Assembly (NCBI GenBank): GCA_964525785.1
Contig: CAZGIX010000142.1
Span: forward strand, 1-12,277
Source: JAQBDA01 sp964525785
GTDB taxonomy: Bacteria; Chloroflexota; Anaerolineae; Anaerolineales; UBA4823
Direction: 5' to 3'
Length of the DNA stretch: 12,277 nucleotides
The position numbers and the translations under genes were made by a program. Of the stretch, positions 6,801-12,277 are shown piece after piece; the first letter of the stretch is position 1, and each line of letters opens with the position of its first letter. Under the pieces are notes generated by a model. That model was not told the origin of the DNA. It was given only the letters and a program-made list of their open reading frames with translations, and did no database searches.

Positions 6801-9388
6801 CGTCTCTCGGTGGCAGCCTGTTCGAACAGGCGCGCGTTCTCGATGGCAGCCGCCGCGTGCGCCGCGAAGGTCTGCGCCAGAGCAACCTCGTCCTCGGAGA
6901 AACCATCGGGAGTGTAGCGGTCGATGTTGAACAGGCCGATCACCTCATCCCGGATGACCAGCGGCACCCCTAACCAGGACTGTATGCGGTCGCTCAGGAT
7001 GGTGGTTTGCCAGCGCGGATCGTTATCAACATCGGTGATCATCAATGGCTTGCCGCGGCTTACTACCTGTCCCACGGCGTGCTCCTGCGCCAGATCGAAG
7101 CTGACCGATTTAAGCAGCTCCTCAGCATCTTCTTGCAGATACCCGCGCCACACCTTGATCACAGCCCGCTGACCTTCGATGATCATGATGTTGCCGCTAT
7201 CGAAATACAGCACCCGTGAGAACTGCTCCAGAACGGCATCCAGCACCTGGTTCAGCGACAGGCTGGAGCTGACCACCCCGGCGGCATCCCGGATCGCCTC
7301 GGCGCGCTCACGAGCTGTGCGCTCGAACTCGAACAGGCGGGCGCGCTCGATCGCCGTCGTTGCCTGGCTGGCAAACGCTTCCGCCAGGGCGGCGTGCCGG
7401 GCATTGTAGACGCCCACCTGCCGGTTATCCAGGGTGAGACAGCCGATCACCTGTGAGCGCACCACCAGCGGCACCCCCAACCAGCCACGCACATAATCGG
7501 CGCCTCCGATGCCCCGAAAGCGTGCATCTGTCTGCGCGTCGGCTATGATGATTGAGCGCCTGGTTTGTTGAATTTCCATGAAGAGCTGGTCTTGCTGGGC
7601 AGAGAAGCTGTAGCCTACCGCCGTATTTCCATTCGAGAATCCATGCCCGGCGACAATTTCTAATTGATCGCGTTGCAGCAGGAAGATTGCCGCGCTGTCG
7701 TAAGGCACAACCTGATGCAGCTGGTCCAGGATGGCATCCAGGAGCTCCCCCAGATCCAGGGGCAAAGTCAAAGCCGCCGAGGCTTTCGCGAGCGTCTCCG
7801 CTTCCTGCCGGCGGACGCGCTCTGCCTCCAAAAGGCGAGTTGTCTCCAGGGCCACGGCTGCATGATTGGCAAACAAGGTCAGCAGCTCCTGGTCGGCTTG
7901 TGTGAAGCGCCGCATGTGAATATCATCCAGAATCTGCAAGACGCCGGTAACCTGCCCTTTCCAGATCATTGGCACAGACAGGACCGCGGAGTATGGCTGA
8001 CTGCTCTCGAATACCGGCGAACGCCCGGCCCAGGTGCGATAATCGTCAATGATCAGGGGTTTTCCCGAAGCTGCCACCAGGCCGGCCGCGCCTTCCCCGT
8101 AACGGAACGCTATGCCGATCATCTCCTCCGGCGCTCCGTGTAGTTCCACATACAGGCGGATCTGCTCCTGCTCCGGCTCGCATAAGTACAGGCCTCCCCC
8201 TTCTGCGCCTAAGAGCTGTACCGCCTTCTCGACAATGCCCCTCAACAGGATCGGCAGCTCATGGACCGAGGTCAGGTCGAGGGATAGCGCCTGCAGGATT
8301 GCCAGCTCTTCTGCCCGGCGAAGCACATTCCCCTCCAGGGACTTTCGATCGGTGATATCGCGTGCTATGCTGCACAACCGGTAGCCGAGATCGGTCTTGA
8401 GGGGATATAAAACCGATTGCATCGTGCGCAAGGCCCCATCCGGACGGCGGATGGTGATCTCGCTTGGCTGCTCCATGCCGGGCAAGGCGCCTTTTGCCAG
8501 GAACTCTTTTATGCTGGCGACAATTTGCTGCTTGTACTCTTCCGAGAGATCCGAGCGCGGCGCCAGCTCGAACTGTACATCCCAAATATATCGGCCCAGG
8601 GCCCGGGTCTGGGGGATGCCCGTGATGCGTTCCTGACCATCATTCCACTCGATGATCAGCCCGGCCTCATTGGCTAAAACGATGCCGTCCGTGGATTGGC
8701 TGACAATCTGGCGATATTTTTCTTCGCTGTCGCGCAGCGCGCCTTCTGCCTGCCGGTGCTCTGCATCCCTGTCCCGCAAAGCCGAAAACAGGCGCGCATT
8801 CTGCAACGCGACCGCAATATGGTTGGCGAAGGCTTCGAGGGCCGGCACGTCTTCAGCAGATAGACCGACCCCATCCACAGTAAGCAGCCCACCCACCTGC
8901 CCTTCCATGACCAGCGGTGCGTAGATTGCCGGCTGACCACCAAATTGAGCGATCACATCGTCTGCTAAAAAGCGGTATTCATCTGGCAGTACCTGCCTCA
9001 AATACAGGCTGTTGTCCGAGGCGAAGATCGTCTCGCCCCGCTCCAGCACCGCTTCGCGCACGTCCAATGAGGCTACCGGTATGTTGAAACGGAAAGACTG
9101 GAAACCCGCCAGCCGGTCTGGGCGGTCCTGGATTTTGGTTATCCTGTCTATCTGCAGCAGCTCTTGCCACGGCACCGCCGCAATCATCATGGTCAGGTGG
9201 CTGCCGTCTTCTGAAAGCAGATTGATGCTGCCGTTCAAATTGATCTTTACAATCTGCTCGTAGAAGGCGCGGAACACGTCGCCCTCAGAGTGGGCTGAAC
9301 GCTGCAGTTGCACTGCAGCCGCGTTTAAAGCCAGCAGCAGCTTTGCTCCGCGCTGCTCGGCGATCCCACCAGTGTCGATCTCAGCCAT
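3818..9388 (-). CDS. Giant soluble hybrid histidine kinase: GAF-PAS-GAF(x6)-PAS-HisKA-HATPase-receiver
   Basis: Cytoplasmic sensor kinase of 1856 residues with no signal peptide or membrane span. Seven GAF domains are recognised by repeated 'P(L/I/M)-x4-(V/L)-x-G-(V/L/C)' core strands at about 157-173, 472-488, 639-655, 808-824, 979-994, 1138-1154 and 1317-1333. Most are followed by 'FA-x-(H/Q)-A-x-A-(I/L)-E-x-(A/T)-(V/R)-L', a signalling-helix start. Approximate order: GAF1 15-200, PAS1 220-350, GAF2 360-520, GAF3 530-690, GAF4 700-857, GAF5 860-1027, GAF6 1030-1188, coiled coil 1189-1210, GAF7 1210-1362, PAS2 1370-1470. HisKA follows, with phospho-acceptor His1497 in GIAHDFNN. The HATPase has the N box (Asn1609, NLAVNARDAM), the G1 box DTGTGI (1652-1657), the F box FEPFYTTK (1666-1673) and the G2 box GQGTGLGL (1676-1683). 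The C-terminal receiver has acidic residues 1743-1745, phospho-acceptor Asp1789, Thr1817 and Lys1839. All catalytic residues are intact. There is no HPt or DNA-binding output domain and no neighbouring response regulator, so the signal and target are unknown. A modest GAGGG lies just before the ATG. Confidence 0.95.
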   Translation of the reverse strand: MAEIDTGGIAEQRGAKLLLALNAAAVQLQRSAHSEGDVFRAFYEQIVKINLNGSINLLSEDGSHLTMMIAAVPWQELLQIDRITKIQDRPDRLAGFQSFRFNIPVASLDVREAVLERGETIFASDNSLYLRQVLPDEYRFLADDVIAQFGGQPAIYAPLVMEGQVGGLLTVDGVGLSAEDVPALEAFANHIAVALQNARLFSALRDRDAEHRQAEGALRDSEEKYRQIVSQSTDGIVLANEAGLIIEWNDGQERITGIPQTRALGRYIWDVQFELAPRSDLSEEYKQQIVASIKEFLAKGALPGMEQPSEITIRRPDGALRTMQSVLYPLKTDLGYRLCSIARDITDRKSLEGNVLRRAEELAILQALSLDLTSVHELPILLRGIVEKAVQLLGAEGGGLYLCEPEQEQIRLYVELHGAPEEMIGIAFRYGEGAAGLVAASGKPLIIDDYRTWAGRSPVFESSQPYSAVLSVPMIWKGQVTGVLQILDDIHMRRFTQADQELLTLFANHAAVALETTRLLEAERVRRQEAETLAKASAALTLPLDLGELLDAILDQLHQVVPYDSAAIFLLQRDQLEIVAGHGFSNGNTAVGYSFSAQQDQLFMEIQQTRRSIIIADAQTDARFRGIGGADYVRGWLGVPLVVRSQVIGCLTLDNRQVGVYNARHAALAEAFASQATTAIERARLFEFERTARERAEAIRDAAGVVSSSLSLNQVLDAVLEQFSRVLYFDSGNIMIIEGQRAVIKVWRGYLQEDAEELLKSVSFDLAQEHAVGQVVSRGKPLMITDVDNDPRWQTTILSDRIQSWLGVPLVIRDEVIGLFNIDRYTPDGFSEDEVALAQTFAAHAAAAIENARLFEQAATERRHLSLLFDVGRGLSISVDPDEILNRAISLTCQSLGGLVGQAFLFHPDEQRLRLCALYGKYEIDLQDVNTRMDIRLGIGLSGWVAQHRLPAYVVDVTQDERWLHIDELDDGVRSALCAPIVYGERLFGVLSVLHHERDAFSSDQLDLLQAICREVGLALSNADRFQQVNRRLAEMTLIQNLAEIFTQRLELSVLLDEVVKQLFERFHYPLVEIFLLSGDHLSLQAYRGNSPKVMDQKITEGIIGRVARTGEVNFIPDVTVDPDYYKCSPDTLAELAVPIFQAEQVIGVINIESHVADQITQHDCDLLQVLAGQISIALENAVLYEHARSHAEDLERTVEQRTVELSELYELSQKIGFTLSYDDLLRLVLSSLRNAVGCELSAGCLLIDGYRLFVVESERQLSTAGIHELRTAFAQHLDQQDSQMPGIDSTPVEVILARDFRPESPVIDHVASTFVTPILLGGQVIGVLIAGSEQAVEFTSFQVRLLRTFAHQAATAIERIRAILAAEQKRLEGLVEHLPVGVLLLDADFRLLVSNPPGKQILSVMDAGIQDGRLTHLIDHSVEDLIQHYRDPLPHEIVLEGPPRRYFEAQVRPMGLDTQQWVMTLREVTQERENQTRIQMQERLATVGQLAAGIAHDFNNIMAAILVYTDLLMGDPNLPTSSRDRLAIIEQQVQRAASLIRQILDFSRRAVMEKSSLDLLPFMKELERMLARVMPETIRMELAYQPAVYLVNADPTRLQQVFINLAVNARDAMPNGGVLHFVLERYQLPPGEPSPVTDLPPGEWVKITIKDTGTGIAPDIIDHIFEPFYTTKPVGQGTGLGLAQVYGIIKQHEGYIVVDSQVGEGAEFTIYLPALPEPRGERKQTEPLAQIDGAGKAVLVVEDDQATLAALRALLESKNYDVVTARNGYEALQQFEQSQNSICLVVSDLVMPHMDGVALYKAIQDIAPDMKILFVTGHPLEGERQALLEQGDVHWLQKPFSAREFTRVVQSLLEV

Positions 9389-9438
9389 AAACCCTCTGCT
9401 CTACCACCACGATCATCCCACCATCAAGGCTATCCCAT

Positions 9439-9444
9439 ATTATA
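9439..9444 (-). promoter_or_regulatory. Consensus -10 box (TATAAT) for the hybrid kinase
   Basis: The minus strand reads TATAAT at 9444-9439, about 50 bases before the kinase ATG at 9388, leaving a leader of roughly 45 bases. The expected -35 position (near 9462-9467) shows no good match to TTGACA. The fhs terminators lie upstream of this box, so the kinase is probably transcribed separately from fhs. Confidence 0.45.
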
Positions 9445-9497
9445 GATAGGTTTGCATCAGCGCCTCTTTACAGTTTCCTTAGTTGCCGGGTCAACGC

Positions 9498-9535
9498 AAA
9501 AACCCTCCCCATCGATGATCTTTCGCTGGGGAGGG
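9498..9535 (-). terminator. Intrinsic terminator, second (distal) of two after fhs
   Basis: CCCTCCCCA (9503-9511) pairs exactly with TGGGGAGGG (9527-9535). Two further C-G/G-C pairs form inside, after one mismatch. On the minus strand the hairpin is followed by a run of five T (9502-9498), as expected for a Rho-independent terminator. It serves leftward transcription from fhs and backs up the proximal copy 50 bases away. Confidence 0.75.
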
Positions 9536-9546
9536 CCGGGTGGAGT

Positions 9547-9584
9547 AAAAAAACCTCCCCATCGGTGACCTTTCGATGGGGAGG
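9547..9584 (-). terminator. Intrinsic terminator, first (proximal) of two after fhs
   Basis: CCTCCCCATCG (9554-9564) pairs perfectly with CGATGGGGAGG (9574-9584): an 11-bp GC-rich stem with a 9-base loop. On the minus strand it is followed by seven T (9553-9547). It starts 14 bases after the fhs stop. This is a textbook Rho-independent terminator and would end the fhs transcript before the kinase gene. Confidence 0.88.
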
Positions 9585-9598
9585 GTAGGGTGGGGTTA

Positions 9599-11527
9599 TC
9601 AGAACAGCCCGACCACCTTGCCTGTCTTAAGATCCAGGTCTACATCGTAGAACACCGGTCGCGTCGGCAGGCCGGGCATGGTGCGCATCTCTCCCAGCAG
9701 CGGGTACAGGAAGCCCGCGCCAACCGAAGCGCGGATATCGCGGATCGGCACTTTATAGCCTTTCGGCACACCCTTCAGGTTAGGGTCGTGGCTCAGGCTC
9801 AGGTGGGTCTTAGCCATGTTCATCGGCAGCTTGTCGAATCCCAGGCGTGTGTAGAGCTCGATCTTGGCCTCAGCCTCAGGCAGGTAATCAACGCCATCCG
9901 CCCCATAGATCTGCTTGCAGATGATCTCGATCTTCTCTTTGATTGTGAGATCCAGCGGGTAAAGGAACTTGAAGTGGGTTGGCTTCTCGGCCGCTTTGAT
10001 GACTGCCTCGGCCAGCTTGACCGCACCCGCGCCGGCTTCCATCCAGTGGCGAGCGACGACGGCGTCTTCGGCGCCGGCATCCAGGGCCGCCTGGCGCACC
10101 AGCTCGACCTCGGCGGGGGTATCGTCCTTGAAGGAGTTGATCGCCACCACGACGTTGACGCCGAACAGCTTGGCGTTTTTGATGTGATGCTGCATATTGC
10201 CCAACCCAGCGCGCAGCAGCTCCAGGTTCTCATCGGTGTAGGCCGGGTCGAGCGGCTTGCCCGCTACCACCCTGGGTCCGCCGCCGTGCATCTTGAGCGC
10301 CCGCACGGTAGCTACAATGACCACCACCTGCGGTGTCAGCCCCGAGTAGCGGCACTTGATGTTCATGAACTTCTCCATGCCGCAATCGGCTCCAAAGCCC
10401 GATTCGGTGACCACGTAATCGGCCAGTTTGAGGGCGATCTTATCCGCAATGATCGAGCTGTTGCCGTGGGCGATATTGGCAAATGGACCGGCATGTACGA
10501 AGACCGGCGTGCCCTCCAGGGTCTGCATCAGAGTGGGCTTGATGGCCTCTTTCATCAGCACTGTCATGGCTCCCGCCACGCCCAGGTCCTCGGCTGTAAT
10601 CGCCTCGCCGGCCTTATTGGTGCCGATCACAATCCGGCTGAAACGCTCGCGCATATCCTCCAGATCGGTGGTCAAAGCCAGGATCGCCATGATCTCGCTG
10701 GCGACGGTGATGTCGAAGCCTGTGCGGCGGGTCATACCCTTCTCTTCAGGTCCCAGGCCGATCTCGATCTCGCGCAGGAAGCGGTCGTTGGTATCCACCA
10801 CGCGCCGCCAGGTGATGCTGGCAGGATCGATGTCCAGGCGTGCAAAGCGGCGCTTCTCATCATCCGTCAGCTCGTCCGGATCGGTCTTGTCGATACCCAG
10901 CTTCTTCAGGCGCCGCAGCATGGGTGGTGAGAACCGGCGCTGGCCTTCCTTATTGGGCGGGCACAGGGCGTTGAACAGCTTCTTATCATCCGGCTGGTTG
11001 GCCTCGTGGAACATGCGGGTGTCGATTGCCGCTGCCAGCAGGTTGTTCGCTGCGGTGATGGCATGCAAATCACCGGTCAGGTGCAGGTTGAAGTCTTCCA
11101 TCGGCACTACCTGGCTGTAGCCGCCGCCGGCTGCGCCGCCCTTGATCCCGAAGGTCGGCCCCTGGCTCGGCTGGCGGATGCAGGTGAACACCCGCTTGCC
11201 CAGGTACGCGCCCAGCGCCTGGCTCAACCCGACCATCGTCGTGCTCTTGCCCTCGCCCAATGGGGTCGGTGTGATGGCGGTGACGTCGATGTAGATCCCA
11301 TCCGGAACGTCCTTGAGACGCTCCAGGACCTCCAATTTGACTTTGGCTTCATAGGTGCCGTGCAGCTCGACCTCCTCGGGCAGCAAGCCAACTTCTTCGG
11401 CGATTTGTGTAATCGGCTTTAGATTACATTCTTGGGCTATCTCAATATCTGAGGGAACTGGAAAGCGTATATTGAGCTTGGTGGGTGTGAATTTCCGTAG
11501 TCCAGGAAAAGTTGATGTGGCGCACAT
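9599..11527 (-). CDS. fhs: Formate-tetrahydrofolate ligase, long (eukaryote-like) form
   Basis: Cytoplasmic enzyme joining formate to tetrahydrofolate with ATP to give 10-formyl-THF, feeding purine and formyl-Met synthesis, or the methyl branch of the Wood-Ljungdahl pathway in anaerobes. Visible motifs are the nucleotide loop TPTPLGEGKST (86-96), RQPSQGP with Arg118 at the position that binds formyl phosphate, signature GIKGGAAGGGY (127-137), and signature VATVRALKMHGG (405-416). Bacterial Fhs is usually about 555-560 residues; this one is 642. The excess comes from an N-terminal extension of about 25 residues before SDIEIAQE and an insert around 173-231 containing RLKKLGIDKTDP and FARLDIDP. 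The same insert occurs in animal MTHFD1 and MTHFD1L. EGTPVFVHAGPFANIAHGNS and PIRDIRASVGAGFLYPL are also closer to eukaryotic sequences. The start at 11527 has AAGGGA seven bases upstream; no other Met occurs before residue 98. The stop TGA is followed in frame by TAA, then two terminators. No folD or other one-carbon gene is adjacent. Confidence 0.97.
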   Translation of the reverse strand: MCATSTFPGLRKFTPTKLNIRFPVPSDIEIAQECNLKPITQIAEEVGLLPEEVELHGTYEAKVKLEVLERLKDVPDGIYIDVTAITPTPLGEGKSTTMVGLSQALGAYLGKRVFTCIRQPSQGPTFGIKGGAAGGGYSQVVPMEDFNLHLTGDLHAITAANNLLAAAIDTRMFHEANQPDDKKLFNALCPPNKEGQRRFSPPMLRRLKKLGIDKTDPDELTDDEKRRFARLDIDPASITWRRVVDTNDRFLREIEIGLGPEEKGMTRRTGFDITVASEIMAILALTTDLEDMRERFSRIVIGTNKAGEAITAEDLGVAGAMTVLMKEAIKPTLMQTLEGTPVFVHAGPFANIAHGNSSIIADKIALKLADYVVTESGFGADCGMEKFMNIKCRYSGLTPQVVVIVATVRALKMHGGGPRVVAGKPLDPAYTDENLELLRAGLGNMQHHIKNAKLFGVNVVVAINSFKDDTPAEVELVRQAALDAGAEDAVVARHWMEAGAGAVKLAEAVIKAAEKPTHFKFLYPLDLTIKEKIEIICKQIYGADGVDYLPEAEAKIELYTRLGFDKLPMNMAKTHLSLSHDPNLKGVPKGYKVPIRDIRASVGAGFLYPLLGEMRTMPGLPTRPVFYDVDLDLKTGKVVGLF

Positions 11528-11571
11528 GTGTATTCCCTTTCGAGTTTGGAGAAGGCTTGGTTAACACTAGT

Positions 11572-11600
11572 ATTGTGACAGATTTCATAATATGAATCAA
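11572..11600 (-). promoter_or_regulatory. Possible promoter of fhs
   Basis: On the minus strand, TTGATT (11600-11595; four of six matches to -35) is followed after 17 bases by CACAAT (11577-11572; four of six matches to -10). This leaves a leader of about 40 bases ahead of the ATG, which contains the AAGGGA ribosome site. The spacing is ideal but both hexamers are weak, so the call is tentative. Confidence 0.35.
11584..11596. promoter_or_regulatory. Operator-like palindrome in the fhs promoter region
   Basis: TTCATA-A-TATGAA is a perfect 13-base inverted repeat. It overlaps the proposed -35 box and spacer of fhs, where a bound dimeric regulator would block or modulate transcription. No regulator gene is nearby and I do not recognise the site. 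Short AT-rich palindromes can arise by chance. Confidence 0.35.
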
Positions 11601-11637
11601 GGGACGCTTATCATGATCGAGTGAGTAAAGTGTCACG

Positions 11638-11705
11638 AATCCATGTGTCCATCCTGGCAAATTGTGGATCAGGCGCCTACAAATTTACCAGAAGTCACAT
11701 GGATT
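11638..11705. repeat. 10-bp perfect inverted repeat with 48-base spacer
   Basis: AATCCATGTG (11638-11647) and CACATGGATT (11696-11705) are exact reverse complements. They enclose 48 bases between fhs and the 137-residue gene. The right arm runs into TTTTTAATT on the plus strand. No coding content is seen inside. It could be the ends of a small degraded element or a pair of regulator sites. The wide loop makes an efficient terminator unlikely. Confidence 0.5.
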
Positions 11706-11736
11706 TTTAATTCAGTTACCCGGGTAGCAACTTGGG

Positions 11737-12150
11737 TTAAGTTAATGTTTTTTTTACAGCGGAGACGCTGTTTTGCATCCTCAACACTGCCGCTGCCAGG
11801 CTGGACAACACCCCCACAGACGCCACTGGCAGCAACATTCCCAGCGCAACGATCGTCTCCCAGGGTTGGTCGTCCTGACCCATAAATAAGAACCCCAGCC
11901 CGTATCCCACTACTATACCGGAAACGACCCCCAGCCCCCAACGCCCTGTCAGGTACGTGGCGCCCCCTGCAATTGCGCCAGTCAGGAGACACTGGAACAG
12001 CATGAGCGCCACCTGAGGAGTAAATTCGAAGCTTTCGATTCTGGGCGGGAGCAATCGGAAGTAAAGTATCCCATCTACCCAGCTGAAGAACAGCATCACC
12101 ACGCCGCCGATAAAAAAGCCCAGCAATCCGCCAAAGAGTGCTTTTTTCAT
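11737..12150 (-). CDS. Four-span integral membrane protein, unknown function
   Basis: Not recognised as a named family. The 137 residues are strongly hydrophobic, with four likely transmembrane helices at about 4-25, 46-68, 71-92 and 98-123. The first follows a short MKK start, so the N-terminus is probably cytoplasmic. The helices are rich in glycine and small-residue spacing, such as GGLLGFFIGG, GAIAGG and GLGVVSGIVVGYGLG, which favours tight helix packing. The two polar loops (about 26-44 with WVDGILYFRLLPPRIESFE, and 92-98 with GQDDQPW) contain no metal or catalytic motif that I can identify. The C-terminal tail is basic. The start is supported by AGAGGC, with GAGG seven bases before the ATG. 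It lies upstream of fhs on the same strand, but 209 bases of spacer and a separate likely fhs promoter argue against one operon. Reading frame, ribosome site and membrane pattern support a real gene. Confidence 0.8.
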   Translation of the reverse strand: MKKALFGGLLGFFIGGVVMLFFSWVDGILYFRLLPPRIESFEFTPQVALMLFQCLLTGAIAGGATYLTGRWGLGVVSGIVVGYGLGFLFMGQDDQPWETIVALGMLLPVASVGVLSSLAAAVLRMQNSVSAVKKTLT

Positions 12151-12257
12151 TATTTAGCCTCTAAATCGTCTCAGACTAAATGAACTGCCAGTCTAAAAGG
12201 TTTCAACCAGATACGGTTCGGCATGCGTAGACGCCAGAACAACATTACTTCAACATG

Positions 12258-12263
12258 ATTATA
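12258..12263 (-). promoter_or_regulatory. Consensus -10 box (TATAAT), possible promoter of the 137-residue membrane protein
   Basis: The minus strand reads TATAAT at 12263-12258, about 108 bases before the ATG at 12150. The -35 position would fall at or beyond the right edge of the window. A roughly 100-base leader would result, with a small possible hairpin (CAGACT near 12172 against AGTCT at 12190-12194). An alternative promoter closer to the gene cannot be excluded. Confidence 0.35.
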
Positions 12264-12277
12264 GTTCGAAATGTCCC

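Larger units (their letters stand above)
9498..9596. repeat. Tandem duplication of a 50-bp terminator unit
   Basis: The segment at 9498-9546 realigns with 9548-9596 at an exact 50-bp offset, with 42 of 49 positions identical by my count. Each unit contains the A-run, the hairpin and the trailing G-rich GGGTGG tail. The sequence differences keep both hairpins pairable. A recent tandem duplication of the terminator region, or a copied dispersed hairpin repeat, would explain it. Confidence 0.8.

Noticed and set aside
9590..10930. Long plus-strand open frame of 446 codons antisense to fhs
   Set aside because: It lies wholly opposite a confidently identified fhs, starts inside the terminator hairpin tail and has no recognisable domain. 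It is the usual side effect of GC-rich codon use on the coding strand.
11528..11600. Tetrahydrofolate or other riboswitch in the fhs leader
   Set aside because: The predicted leader is only about 40 bases and shows no multi-helix structure or known conserved core.
11717..11726. 10-bp palindrome TACCCGGGTA as a terminator of the 137-residue gene
   Set aside because: There is no room for a loop in the RNA and no T-run follows on the minus strand. A simple palindromic site or chance is more likely.
11751..11758. Run of eight T (A on the coding strand) near the 3' end of the membrane protein gene, considered as a slippage or frameshift site
   Set aside because: The run encodes ordinary lysine codons six residues before the stop. 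There is no downstream structure or alternative frame that would make recoding meaningful.
11643..11885. Plus-strand open frame of 80 codons crossing the 10-bp inverted repeat
   Set aside because: It overlaps the 3' half of the four-helix membrane gene on the other strand. No ribosome site or homology is seen.

Overview
The window is a GC-rich, gene-dense bacterial chromosome segment. It carries housekeeping genes, one very large sensor kinase and two small membrane proteins of unknown function. Three features suggest a member of the Chloroflexota, probably Anaerolineae-like: the multi-GAF soluble hybrid kinase, the long form of formate-tetrahydrofolate ligase, and the short intergenic repeats. 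This placement is an inference from gene content and remembered relatives. No rRNA or other taxonomic marker is present. I see no prophage, transposase, CRISPR array, tRNA or rRNA.

Layout. (1) 1-713, plus strand: the 3' end of metG (methionyl-tRNA synthetase), without a C-terminal tRNA-binding domain. (2) 710-1465, minus strand: a PncC/CinA-type nicotinamide-nucleotide amidase with an extra C-terminal domain resembling DUF6504. It converges on metG, and the two stop codons overlap in one CTAG. (3) 1466-1765: a 300-base divergent intergenic region with -10-like boxes almost touching both start codons. Between them lie a 28-bp direct repeat, a 132-bp element with 10-bp inverted ends, and a 9-bp x 3 tandem repeat. 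(4) 1766-3628, plus strand: uvrC, complete, with all catalytic and putative Fe-S residues. (5) 3654-3782, plus strand: a 42-residue single-span membrane protein, probably cotranscribed with uvrC. (6) 3818-9388, minus strand: a 1856-residue soluble hybrid histidine kinase (seven GAF, two PAS, HisKA, HATPase, receiver). (7) 9389-9598: the kinase promoter region, plus two tandem 50-bp terminator hairpins serving fhs. (8) 9599-11527, minus strand: fhs, 642 residues, with a segment otherwise familiar from eukaryotic C1-tetrahydrofolate synthase. (9) 11528-11736: fhs promoter region with an operator-like palindrome and a separate 10-bp inverted repeat. (10) 11737-12150, minus strand: a 137-residue four-span membrane protein of unknown function, with a -10-like box near the window end.

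How the genes relate. They do not form one pathway. MetG (translation), PncC (pyridine nucleotide salvage), UvrC (nucleotide excision repair) and Fhs (one-carbon metabolism) are independent housekeeping functions. The kinase has no adjacent response regulator or output gene, so its target cannot be read from context. The only plausible operon is uvrC with the 42-residue gene. I did not find a clear new multi-gene system. The best candidates for new biology are the PncC fusion, the 42-residue protein beside uvrC, the eukaryote-like Fhs, and the intergenic repeat elements.
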